Of a stretch of 45,443 nt of DNA, positions 24,342-32,816 are shown piece after piece. Source of the stretch: a bacterium (GTDB lineage Bacteria > Zixibacteria > MSB-5A5 > GN15 > FEB-12). Positions within the stretch are counted from its first letter, which is position 1. Each line of letters opens with the position of its first letter. Below the pieces are notes generated by a model. That model made no database searches. It saw only the letters and a program-made list of their open reading frames with translations, and had not been told where the DNA came from. The stretch covers positions 1 to 45,443 of the forward strand of contig JARGFS010000005.1 of NCBI GenBank assembly GCA_029211095.1, read 5' to 3'. The translations under genes and the position numbers were made by a program.

Positions 24342-25805
24342 TCAACCCTCGCGTAAATCCAATTCATTGACCGCCACCTTGTGACAGCTTTCACAGTCGG
24401 TTCGGAGCGGCCGGTAGCGCAGAGTCTCTATCCCCCGGATCGACTCGTTCTGGTGACAGTCAAGACAGGCTACTTTCTTATGGGCACCGGTCAGGGCGTA
24501 AGCAGTCTGCTTGCTATGATCGAAATCAGCAATTTCCCACCTGTCTATCGTATGGCAATCCAGACAGACTTTCGCTTTTTCACCAGTGGTAAACTGACCG
24601 GCATGCTGATCGGTGTGGCAGTCGGTGCATTGCTCTGATTTGAGAGTGTACAGCCGGTACGCGGTTTCTCCTTCACCAACCGTCTTGTGGCAGGCAATAC
24701 ATGGCTGGGCCCGATGAGCCCCAAGTAGCTTAAATTCTGTCTGTTCATGTTCGGTCAATCCGAACCTGGCCGGAAGAAATCCATTTACATCATGGCAGAG
24801 TTCACACTTTCCACTATCCGGCAGTGCCGTGAACTGAGCGGCATGGGGATCGCGATGGCAGTCTGTGCAGAGCGTGAATTTTAGCGATCCGGTTTGGGAA
24901 TCTGATTTATGACATTTGTCGCACTTGAGGTCCCGGTGCTTCCCTAACAGAGGGTATCGTGTCTTGCTATGATCGAAAGACTCTCCCCTGATAATTTTCC
25001 AGCCTTCATTGGTGTGACACCTTACACAATTGTCGCCAAATTTGCCGGAGTGAATATCTTTGTGACAGGAGGTACAGTTCGTGTGCGCAATTCCGGAATA
25101 CTTGATATACTCTTTCTGATTGTCTTCCGCAAAAGCTTCCAGTGACACAACGGGATGACACTTGCCGCATTCAACAGTGTGGTGCTTACCGGACAGAGGG
25201 AATTTCGTACTGGCATGATTGAATCCTGTGGCCGGTTTGAAAGATTCCTGCGAATGACATTGAGTACAATCAATACCGAGTTGGCTGCGGTGAATGTCGG
25301 TATGACAGCTGGTACAACTGGTATCAAGGCCCAGGTAGGTTCTTGTTATGTCGGTGCTTTCTGCCTCCGCCTCGGAGATATTCTTTATCAAAGAGGGATT
25401 GTGACAGTCGCGGCACTTTGTTTTTGCGTGCTTACCCTGCAATGGATAGCCTGCGTCGTTGTGTCGGAAATTCTCCATTCCATTCGGCCATCGTATCAGC
25501 TCAAAATCCCGTCCGGCATGTTCGGAGTGGCAGTCAAAACAGGTTTTGCCCGGCTCATTCAGAAGCAGGTGATGGTAACCTCTCTTTTTGTCCAGCCTCT
25601 TTTTCAGGGCGGCATGACAGTCAAGACATTTAGAGGCGCTGGGCCCCTCCCCAAGTTCATGGCAATTGGTGCAGTTGCTGATCCCTTCGAACGACTCATG
25701 TACCTCGGCTAAATCACCGGGCGATAGTTGGGCAGAAGCCGTTGATGCAGACACCAGAAACAGAGTCAGAACCATTAGCTGAATATGTATAATGAATCTA
25801 ATCAT
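24342..25805 (-). CDS. 17-haem c-type cytochrome (cytochrome c3-like family)
   Basis: I count 17 CxxCH motifs in about 487 residues after a signal peptide (IHIQLMVLTLFLVSASTASA). Several are preceded by the pattern GKHxxxxCxxCH or GAHxxxxCxxCH, with His in the position of the distal ligand, as in multihaem cytochromes assembled from c3/c7-like pieces. Only the membrane-near periplasmic role is inferred: it would take electrons from the b-type membrane protein encoded before it and pass them to the 25-haem cytochrome encoded after it. Start options are ATG 25805, five bases after the upstream stop, and GTG 25820, overlapping it. Confidence 0.88.
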   Translation of the reverse strand: MIRFIIHIQLMVLTLFLVSASTASAQLSPGDLAEVHESFEGISNCTNCHELGEGPSASKCLDCHAALKKRLDKKRGYHHLLLNEPGKTCFDCHSEHAGRDFELIRWPNGMENFRHNDAGYPLQGKHAKTKCRDCHNPSLIKNISEAEAESTDITRTYLGLDTSCTSCHTDIHRSQLGIDCTQCHSQESFKPATGFNHASTKFPLSGKHHTVECGKCHPVVSLEAFAEDNQKEYIKYSGIAHTNCTSCHKDIHSGKFGDNCVRCHTNEGWKIIRGESFDHSKTRYPLLGKHRDLKCDKCHKSDSQTGSLKFTLCTDCHRDPHAAQFTALPDSGKCELCHDVNGFLPARFGLTEHEQTEFKLLGAHRAQPCIACHKTVGEGETAYRLYTLKSEQCTDCHTDQHAGQFTTGEKAKVCLDCHTIDRWEIADFDHSKQTAYALTGAHKKVACLDCHQNESIRGIETLRYRPLRTDCESCHKVAVNELDLREG

Positions 25806-25807
25806 CT

Positions 25808-26680
25808 TTAGAATATCCACTTGTATCCCATCAAGACCACTACAGTTACATGAACAAACATGATCAGGATCATAATGACCGCGAACGGTTTGTGAAAGAC
25901 ATGCCAGAGATGAAAAAAGGAGTTCATGCTGTTCATAACCGCTTTTCTTCGGAGCAGCTTGGATTGTTCTTTGGCCATCCCGCTGATTCTCTTTACAGCT
26001 TTGGCGGAAAATTCCGGATTCTCTTTCTTGAGGAGTTTCCCCAACCGCCAGGTTTTGAAGGGCCTGAGCAAGTCACCGCCGAAACTGACCATTAGAGCTG
26101 ACAAGCCGCGTTGATTCTCTCCACTACCGGAAAGTGAGTGTATCCGGCGAATGACAAAGCGGCTGAGATTGTGAATCTCGGTCAGTTCCCTTTCGGTTTC
26201 GCGAAGGCGCTCGTCCACCTGATCAAGAGACAGAACCAGCCCGGTCTCATCACGGGGAATCTGCATATAGACGTAACGACCTATGAAACCACTCAACATT
26301 ACGGCCATCATGGAAAAATAGCTGATAGAGACAATTCCATTGAACTTCATAGCTGTGTGCAGCGTGATAAGAAGCGGGCCGATAATTCCAAACCAGATAT
26401 GGATATCGAGCCAGCGATTCATGCGACCAAAGCGGAGCCCCAGCTTATTTCTCTTACGAAGTGAGTAAAGGAAAAGAAGAAGGATCATGCAGCTGCCGAC
26501 AATTTCGAGACCGTGACCGGCAAATCCACTCGGCTTTAGTTCTTTGTGCAACTCGGCGTGCGGTCTTTCGGTCAGCGGAAGATTGTAATACTCCCGGCCG
26601 TACCAGGCGACCAGAAGAACAAACAGCAGACCAGCCACGTATAGCAGGAGCTTAAATGTACCAAAGAGGCTGAATTTCAT
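25808..26680 (-). CDS. Putative b-type cytochrome membrane subunit
   Basis: A 290-aa membrane protein with about five helices: 10-27, 56-71, 92-111, 119-139 and 263-285. His residues sit in or near the helices: GHGLEIVGS, LDIHIWFGIIGPLLITLHT (two His 13 apart), and HLWHVFHKPFAVIMILIMFVHV (several His, two of them 13 apart). Paired His in two helices is the usual pattern for bis-His haem b in ferric-reductase-like and formate-dehydrogenase-type subunits. A charged cytoplasmic coiled-coil segment (SLDQVDERLRETERELTEI) separates the helix groups. Its ATG overlaps the stop of the FAD/ferredoxin gene (ATGA 26677-26680). It would move electrons from that enzyme across the membrane to the multihaem cytochromes. 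Exact family not recognised. Confidence 0.75.
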   Translation of the reverse strand: MKFSLFGTFKLLLYVAGLLFVLLVAWYGREYYNLPLTERPHAELHKELKPSGFAGHGLEIVGSCMILLLFLYSLRKRNKLGLRFGRMNRWLDIHIWFGIIGPLLITLHTAMKFNGIVSISYFSMMAVMLSGFIGRYVYMQIPRDETGLVLSLDQVDERLRETERELTEIHNLSRFVIRRIHSLSGSGENQRGLSALMVSFGGDLLRPFKTWRLGKLLKKENPEFSAKAVKRISGMAKEQSKLLRRKAVMNSMNSFFHLWHVFHKPFAVIMILIMFVHVTVVVLMGYKWIF

Positions 26681-27987
26681 CGAACACCGTACTTAGTTTC
26701 CATTTCAATCCCGATCGACTTCAGAAACTGAGTAGGAAATTCGCCGCCGACCATGACGAAGACATAGTCATTGGGGAACAGCAGTTGTTCCCCCCGCTGT
26801 TGCAGGATGACGTCATCATTATGAATTTCCGTAACATGTGATTCCAGGATAGCTTTTACAGCACCGGAATCAATTGCCTGCTTAATTTTCTTTTCATTTT
26901 TCTCTTTGATCCTGGAGAAGACAGCCTTGCGATAGGACAAGCTGACATCGTTGCCCGGTTGTTCGCTCAGGACCAAAGCGGCTTCAATGGCACTGTCACC
27001 GCCTCCCACAACGAGAATTGATTTGTTTTGATATTGCTCCGGCTCCAGGAGACGGTAGGCAACTTTGGAACTGGCTTCTCCCGGTATGCCCAGTTTTCGA
27101 GGTGAGCCGCGGCGACCAATGGCCAGAAGAACATGACCTCCACTAAACGCTTTTCCATTACTGCCTGCTATGAATCGGCTGTTATCTCTTTCAATCCTGT
27201 CCACCTTCTGGCCAAAGCGGATGTCAACTTTTTCTCGGTCGGTGATCTCTTTCCAGATATCGAGCAGTTCTTCTTTGACAATCTCTCGCTTCTTAAACAG
27301 GCCGTAAGTAGGAATCTCCATCGGCTGGGTCATCACCAGCTTTTGCCGGGGGTATGACAGAATGGCCCCTCCGAACAGTTGTTCCTGTTCAAGAACTACC
27401 GTTCTCAATCCTTTGTCCTGAGCACACAGCGAGGCAGCCATTCCGGCCGGACCGGCCCCAACAACGATAAGATCAAACTCACAGTCTGACGCTTCTGATT
27501 TCTCCTGTGCGATATATTCCACCGCTTCCCTGCCCTGGGTAACGGCGTTTCTGATCAGGCCCATACCGCCGAGTTCACCGGCAATGTAAACCCCGGGCAC
27601 ATTGGTTTCAAAAGTCTCTTTTACATGGGGTAACTCCACCCCGCGCTTTTCTGTCCCAAAAACAAGGCTGATCGCATTGGTCGGACAGGCCAACATACAG
27701 GCCCCGTGACCGATACATTTGGTCGGCGAAACCAGGGTTGCCCGGCCATTAATCAGGCCGAGTATTTCCCCTTCGGGACAGGCACTAACACAAGCACCGG
27801 TGCTGATACAGCCATTAGGATCGATTTTGGGATGTAACGAAATCGGCTCAGTCAGTCCGCGCTCCTCTGTCTCTTTCAACTTCAGCTCCGCCCGCCTGGT
27901 TTTAGCCGTAAACCTCAACCAGTAAATGATCGGGATTAGCAGCACCATTGAGCCGACCGCTATGTTAATTAGAGTGTCGAGCGACAT
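26677..27987 (-). CDS. Membrane-anchored ferredoxin-FAD/NAD(P) oxidoreductase
   Basis: The 436-aa product begins with a membrane helix (about 8-27, INIAVGSMVLLIPIIYWLRF) and a charged stretch, then two iron-sulfur cluster motifs, CISTGACVSACP and CIGHGACMLACP, then a thioredoxin-reductase-like flavoprotein with two Rossmann motifs: VVGAGPAGMAASLCAQ (FAD) and VVGGGDSAIEAALVL (NAD(P)). Both ferredoxin motifs lack the second Cys of the classic CxxCxxC, having Thr and His instead; I recall similar C-x5-C-x3-CP patterns in related proteins. The redox-active CxxC disulfide of thioredoxin reductase is absent (GAILSYPRQKL region). I choose ATG 27987; the open frame upstream begins with TTG at 28044. 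It is the first gene of the electron-transfer operon and the likely cytoplasmic entry point. Confidence 0.85.
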   Translation of the reverse strand: MSLDTLINIAVGSMVLLIPIIYWLRFTAKTRRAELKLKETEERGLTEPISLHPKIDPNGCISTGACVSACPEGEILGLINGRATLVSPTKCIGHGACMLACPTNAISLVFGTEKRGVELPHVKETFETNVPGVYIAGELGGMGLIRNAVTQGREAVEYIAQEKSEASDCEFDLIVVGAGPAGMAASLCAQDKGLRTVVLEQEQLFGGAILSYPRQKLVMTQPMEIPTYGLFKKREIVKEELLDIWKEITDREKVDIRFGQKVDRIERDNSRFIAGSNGKAFSGGHVLLAIGRRGSPRKLGIPGEASSKVAYRLLEPEQYQNKSILVVGGGDSAIEAALVLSEQPGNDVSLSYRKAVFSRIKEKNEKKIKQAIDSGAVKAILESHVTEIHNDDVILQQRGEQLLFPNDYVFVMVGGEFPTQFLKSIGIEMETKYGVR

Positions 27988-28375
27988 ATAATGTAGAATA
28001 CCGTTGTTTCCGGCCAAAGCCGGAGCTTTCTCATTTAGTGACAATGATCTTACAATATATATCGGGCTTGGCGGAGATAAAACTGAGAAATTACGTATTT
28101 CGAGGATAAGGGCTTGTGTCTAAATGAGTTGTCCCGGCGCACGATCTACGAACTTGGACTTCAACTGTCGAATAAGCCTCTTTTACCATTGCAGATCCGG
28201 GTTAAAAGAGATTGCCCGATGTTAATTGAATCCAGACTCAGTGTGGCGCAACTGATCAAGCCGGTCCGAATGACATAGATTTTTCCCCGCACTTGGGTTA
28301 TACTTGTATGAAGTCCGTCCCAATTATGGGTCGTGGAGTTTGTAAGGCCGATCAGAACCTGCGAGGGAATATTTA
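27988..28375. other. Divergent intergenic region between electron-transfer operon and ATP-grasp cassette
   Basis: The two operons are transcribed away from each other from here, so both promoters should lie in this stretch. On the plus strand TATACT at about 28301-28306 is a possible -10 box; the matching -35 is not clear. No protein gene or RNA gene is supported. Confidence 0.4.
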
Positions 28376-30535
28376 TTGAAAGTAGCCATTGTATACAATC
28401 GAGATAGCCAACGAGTGATCAATCTCTTTGGAATGCCTAATCAGGAAAAGATTGGTCTGAAAACTATCGACCGCATCGCCAGCGGGTTGAGGAAAGGCGG
28501 CCATCAGGTAGTGGCTATTGAAGGGGACAAGGACTTAGTCAACAACCTGGAGCACTTTATGCCCAGAGTTGTGAAGGGTGAATTCCCCGGACTTGTGTTC
28601 AATGTCTCATATGGTATCCAGGGCCAGGCTCGCTACACGCATGTTCCCAGCATACTGGAAATGGTGGGAGTCCCTTATGTCGGTTCCGGTCCGCTTGCCC
28701 ATTCACTTGCTCTGGACAAGGTTGTGGCGAAAATGATTTTCAAGCAACACGGTATTCCCACCCCTGAATTCACAGTGATGGACTCCCCCGATTCGCCGGT
28801 AAGTGAGATCAAATACCCTGCCATTGTCAAACCAAAGAATGAAGCGGTCTCGTTTGGTATAAAAATTGTGCATAGCGAAGATGAGCTTCGCGAAGGCGCT
28901 TCCCTCATATTTGAAAAATTCAAGCAACCCGTTCTTGTGGAACAATACATTGAGGGGCGCGAAGTAAACGTGGGATTGCTCGGCAACAATCCACCAGAGA
29001 CACTTCCTCCGGTAGAACTCATTTTTGGTAAAACCGGCCCCGCAATCTATACCTACGAAGACAAGACCCGACAATCCGGGCGGGAGATTTCATGGGAGTG
29101 CCCGGCGAATCTTCCGGATGACATACTTGATCGCGTCCTTGAAACAGCCAGGCAGGCGTTTGATAAACTCGGCTGCTATGACTGCGCCAGAGTCGACATT
29201 CGGCTCGATGCATACGGGAATCTGTTTGTCCTTGAAGTCAACAGCCTTCCAAGTCTGGGTGAACATGGTTCTTTCACTATCGCCGCCGAGAAGGCGGGTC
29301 TGGATTTTGACAAGCTCGTTTGCAGGCTGGTTGAGGTTGCCTCGGCACGTTATTTCGGGACTCCTTCCCCCCCCGATATCAGTAAGCCGGGCAAGAACGT
29401 TGATCAGAAGCTGTTCTCTTATCTTGTGGAGAGACGTGACCGGCTTGAAAAGCAGGTTGAAGACTGGTGTCACGTTTCCAGCCGTACATCGGATCCGACT
29501 GGAATGAGAGAAGCCAAACAGCTAATCCAGAAGTTTGCAAACGAAGTCGGATTGTTGCCAGTAGAGGAGTGTACCGATGAAAGGACAGTCTGGACATGGC
29601 AAACCAAAGCGACTATGGCCAAGGGTGTTCTTCTGGTAGCTCACATGGATGTTCCGATTGACCTGAAGGCTCCTTCAGTCGCTTTTCGACGTGACCCTGA
29701 ATGGCTGTATGGCGAGGGGGTGGGGTCATCGCGCGCACCAATCGTTTGCATTCAAAGCGCGTTGCGCGCTCTCAGGAGTATCCGCAAACTAAAGAACATA
29801 CCCTTAGGCTTGTTGATCTACACTGATGAAGGACGTGATTGCCGGTATAGTTCCAAGCTGATCAGGGAAGCTATCTCCAAAGCAGACGAAGTACTGATAC
29901 TCCGTCCCGGGAATCTTGAAAACAGCATAGTGCCCCAGAGACGGGGATGGCGCAAGTATCGGTTTAAAGTGAGTGGCTCACCAAGAAGACTCGGCAAGAT
30001 ATACAAAAAAAGGGGTGTGCTCAAGTGGGCCACCGATTGCCTGGAGAGTTTCTCAAAACTGACGTCAAAAGAGAAAAGATTCGCAGTTGCCACCAGTGAC
30101 TTCAAGACAGAATCGTATCCCCAAATGCTCCCGCACCGCGTAACGGCCGATGTAATAGTGAGCTTTCTCAATAACAAGCATGCCGATGAACTGGATATAT
30201 CGATGCAACAATCAATCAAGACAAAGGACTACAAGTGTACACTTGAACTCGTGTCGGAACGCCCTCCACTAAAGAAATCCAAAAAATCCGCCCAGCTCTA
30301 TCGCCAGTTGGATGCGGTTGCCCGCAACTGGGAGATCCCCCTGGAAAAAGAGTCTTCCCTTTCTCCCTCGGTCGGTGGATTGGCACCTTCAAGGATTCCA
30401 ACAATCTGCGGAATCGGTCCGGTGGCGCGCGATGTAGACACACCGCAGGAGGCAGTCTTGAGAATCAGCCTGATGCAGAGAACTTTGCTATTGGCACAGT
30501 TTCTCCTGACCAGGGCCGGGAATAAGATGAAGTGA
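28376..30535 (+). CDS. ATP-grasp ligase (D-Ala-D-Ala ligase-like) fused to degenerate M20 peptidase domain
   Basis: The 719-aa protein starts at TTG 28376 with GAGGGAA upstream. Residues 1 to about 325 are a D-Ala-D-Ala ligase-type ATP-grasp domain: FNVSYGIQGQARYTHVPSILEM, VPYVGSGPLAHSLALDK, YPAIVKPKNEAVSFGI, and the metal-binding end EVNSLPSLGEHG (E287, N289). Such enzymes activate a carboxylate as acyl phosphate and join it to an amine. Residues about 340-719 follow the M20 fold: HMDVP (H423, D425), IYTDEGRD (D484, E485) and the end GIGPVARDVDTPQEAVL. However the bridging Asp, the second Glu of the DEE motif (Gly here), the lid-domain His (SPRRLG for AHAG) and the final metal-binding His (D686/D688 region) are missing, so peptidase activity is doubtful. 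It is the first of four coupled genes. Confidence 0.85.
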   Translation: MKVAIVYNRDSQRVINLFGMPNQEKIGLKTIDRIASGLRKGGHQVVAIEGDKDLVNNLEHFMPRVVKGEFPGLVFNVSYGIQGQARYTHVPSILEMVGVPYVGSGPLAHSLALDKVVAKMIFKQHGIPTPEFTVMDSPDSPVSEIKYPAIVKPKNEAVSFGIKIVHSEDELREGASLIFEKFKQPVLVEQYIEGREVNVGLLGNNPPETLPPVELIFGKTGPAIYTYEDKTRQSGREISWECPANLPDDILDRVLETARQAFDKLGCYDCARVDIRLDAYGNLFVLEVNSLPSLGEHGSFTIAAEKAGLDFDKLVCRLVEVASARYFGTPSPPDISKPGKNVDQKLFSYLVERRDRLEKQVEDWCHVSSRTSDPTGMREAKQLIQKFANEVGLLPVEECTDERTVWTWQTKATMAKGVLLVAHMDVPIDLKAPSVAFRRDPEWLYGEGVGSSRAPIVCIQSALRALRSIRKLKNIPLGLLIYTDEGRDCRYSSKLIREAISKADEVLILRPGNLENSIVPQRRGWRKYRFKVSGSPRRLGKIYKKRGVLKWATDCLESFSKLTSKEKRFAVATSDFKTESYPQMLPHRVTADVIVSFLNNKHADELDISMQQSIKTKDYKCTLELVSERPPLKKSKKSAQLYRQLDAVARNWEIPLEKESSLSPSVGGLAPSRIPTICGIGPVARDVDTPQEAVLRISLMQRTLLLAQFLLTRAGNKMK

Positions 30536-32133
30536 CCGCTAAACCAAGACATCCCATAGACTCAGAGCTTCTGGAACTCTCTTCGCCACGCATTCCAAAA
30601 CCACAGAGGTACTCTGCCTCACGGTATGGGATGGTGTCAACTCAGCACTATCATGCAACTGAGGCGGGGGTCGAGATGCTGGCCAGCGGCGGTAATGCCA
30701 TTGATGCCGCAGTAGCTGCCTCTCTTGCGCTCGGAGTTTGTGAGCCGGCAGCAAGCGGGCTGGGCGGACAGACGTTTATGATTGTGCACATGGCCAGGAC
30801 GAGACGTACTTTTGTTCTTGATGGTTCCTCCTTTGCACCTCACAGAGTCGTACCCGGAAAGCTGACTCCGGATGATCGACGGCGAGGGTACAAGGCTACA
30901 ACTGTGCCAACGACACCTCGGACTCTGGCTTATGCTCTTGAGAAATATGGACTGCTTCCCTGGTCGAGAGTGCTTGAGCCAGCCATCTCACTGGCCGAGA
31001 ACGGATTCTTGGTTTCAAGCCTTTTCGCGGCACTTTTAAAACGTCACCTAAAGCAGCTCAAGGCGGGGACGGCGGCACCCCTGTTCCTGAAAAACGGCCT
31101 CAGGCCTTATCGAGTCGGTGAGAAGCTCAGGCAACTCTCACTGGCCAATACGCTCCGAAGGTTGTCATCAACTGGCGTCGATGACTTTTATACAGGTAAA
31201 ATTGCCAAAGCGATTCACCAGGACATGGTAAGTAACGGGGGGCTAATCAGACAGGATGATTTGGCTCAGGTACGGCCACCGATTGAGAGACGACCGGTAG
31301 CCTGCTGGTGGGAAGGAAAAAGAGTGATGACAATGCCCCCGCCCGGAGCGGGACGGACACTCATAGAAATGCTAAATATAGTCGGTCATCTTCCAAAAAA
31401 GCTACAGCGATTGGACACTCCGGACTCGGTTGCCATGATCTCCCGAGCAATGCAGCAAGCATACCGGGACCGGAGAGATCGACCGTATGATCCTTCCCAT
31501 TATGCACAAATCTCTGACCGTAAGATGATGAGTCCGGACTACGCCAAACGAATGGCCAAGAAAATTCGTACGGCCGGAGAGACAACTCACCTGTCAGTTA
31601 TGGACAGGTTTGGCAATGTGGTTGGACTAACCCAGTCAATTGAACGTGTTTTTGGTTCTTGCAGCGCATCACCGGAGCTCGGTTTTCTCTACAATAATTA
31701 CCTTATGGCATATGACTATGAAGATATCAGACATCCGTACTACTTGAGGCCGGTAGCAGCCCCCTGGGCCAGTGTGGCTCCCACAATTGTTTTCAAGGGC
31801 AACCGACCGTGGCTGACAATTGGATCTCCGGGAAGCGAACGAATAACGGCTTCCATATTACAGGTACTTCTAAGACTCAGGACGCAGTCGCCATTAGACT
31901 CAGTTGAGTCACCCAGGTTCTACTGCAGCGTTGGAGGCAAAGTCTCGCTGGAGGCATCAAGGATGCGCAGTGATATCCCCGAGGAACTTGAAAGGCAGGG
32001 CTTTGAAATCGACCCGCGCGATCCCTATTCATTCTACATGGGGTGTGTTCAGTTGGCAATGCGCGAACCGGAGGAATTTGTCGGCGTTGCCGATCCGCGT
32101 CGCGATGGAGCCGCGGGAGGCCCGAATCTTTGA
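30532..32133 (+). CDS. Gamma-glutamyltransferase-like Ntn hydrolase
   Basis: The 533-aa protein belongs to the GGT family, self-cleaving N-terminal nucleophile enzymes that transfer or hydrolyse acyl groups. Seen are AGVEMLASGGNAIDAAVAAS, EPAASGLGGQTFMIV, MPPPGAG, the cleavage and nucleophile site GETTHLSVMD (Thr351), and GSPGSERI near the end. No signal peptide is visible, unlike most bacterial GGTs, so it may act in the cytoplasm. The usual DxRExAP motif, whose Arg binds the gamma-glutamyl carboxylate in E. coli GGT, reads LDGSSFAP, so the acyl donor may not be a gamma-glutamyl compound. Its GTG start overlaps the upstream stop (GTGA 30532-30535). Confidence 0.85.
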   Translation: MTAKPRHPIDSELLELSSPRIPKPQRYSASRYGMVSTQHYHATEAGVEMLASGGNAIDAAVAASLALGVCEPAASGLGGQTFMIVHMARTRRTFVLDGSSFAPHRVVPGKLTPDDRRRGYKATTVPTTPRTLAYALEKYGLLPWSRVLEPAISLAENGFLVSSLFAALLKRHLKQLKAGTAAPLFLKNGLRPYRVGEKLRQLSLANTLRRLSSTGVDDFYTGKIAKAIHQDMVSNGGLIRQDDLAQVRPPIERRPVACWWEGKRVMTMPPPGAGRTLIEMLNIVGHLPKKLQRLDTPDSVAMISRAMQQAYRDRRDRPYDPSHYAQISDRKMMSPDYAKRMAKKIRTAGETTHLSVMDRFGNVVGLTQSIERVFGSCSASPELGFLYNNYLMAYDYEDIRHPYYLRPVAAPWASVAPTIVFKGNRPWLTIGSPGSERITASILQVLLRLRTQSPLDSVESPRFYCSVGGKVSLEASRMRSDIPEELERQGFEIDPRDPYSFYMGCVQLAMREPEEFVGVADPRRDGAAGGPNL

Positions 32134-32816
32134 AATTACCACTCCTCATCTCTGTCCCCCATGCAGGGACCATGATTCCGCTGGAGCTGGAGCAACTCAA
32201 CCTCTTGACTGCTGACCAGATCGTCAAAGACGGCGATGAAGGTGCCAGAGAGATTTATGACATCGAGGATCAAGTGGCTGGATATGTAACGACCGAAATA
32301 GCCAGAGCGTATCTGGATATGAATAGAGCCGAAAGTGATCGTTCGGCCGACGGCGTCGTGAAGACTGAAACGATATACCAGGAATCAATCTACCGTGAGC
32401 TTCTGGAAGAAAAACAGATTCAACAACTGCTGTCACACTACTACCGACCGTATCATCGGAAATTGGTCCGCCTTTCAAAAGGGCAACTTCTCGGGATTGA
32501 CTGTCATACAATGGCATCCGAAGCGCCGCCGATCAGCACCGACGCAGGCAGTGTCAGGCCGCTCATCTGCCTGTCTGACGCAGAGGGGACCTGTCCGAAA
32601 GATTGGACCCGGTTGATGGCTAAATATCTTGAAGCCTCTTTTGAATGTACGGTCTCAATCAATCATCCCTTCAAGGGAGGATATATAATTCGATCTCATT
32701 CATCGGAACTGCCGTGGATGCAACTGGAGTTGTCACGTTCTCCATTTGACACCCTGACCCAAAAAAAAGAAAAGGTCCTGAGAGCATTGACCGAGTGGAG
32801 CAGGTGTCAAAAATGA
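32130..32816 (+). CDS. N-formylglutamate amidohydrolase-like protein
   Basis: This family hydrolyses N-formylglutamate and related N-acyl amino acids with a zinc ion. The 228-aa product begins at TTG 32130, which overlaps the GGT stop (TTGA 32130-32133) and gives MKLPLLISVPHAGTMIP, the expected family N-terminus. Further motifs are AYLDMNRAESDR, GIDCHTMASEAPP and HPFKGGYIIRSH, matching FGase/HutG-like blocks. An upstream in-frame ATG (32043) lies inside the GGT gene in a non-family sequence and is not used. Histidine-degradation genes are absent, so it more likely serves the cassette, perhaps trimming an N-acyl amino acid. Confidence 0.85.
   Translation: MKLPLLISVPHAGTMIPLELEQLNLLTADQIVKDGDEGAREIYDIEDQVAGYVTTEIARAYLDMNRAESDRSADGVVKTETIYQESIYRELLEEKQIQQLLSHYYRPYHRKLVRLSKGQLLGIDCHTMASEAPPISTDAGSVRPLICLSDAEGTCPKDWTRLMAKYLEASFECTVSINHPFKGGYIIRSHSSELPWMQLELSRSPFDTLTQKKEKVLRALTEWSRCQK

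Noticed and set aside
25155-25712. Antisense open frame (185 aa) opposite the 17-haem cytochrome
   Set aside because: Same reason: shadow of CxxCH-rich codons, with no plausible start signal.
26677-28044. Annotation as thioredoxin reductase
   Set aside because: The Rossmann motifs are of that type, but the CxxC active-site disulfide is absent and a ferredoxin domain and membrane helix precede it.
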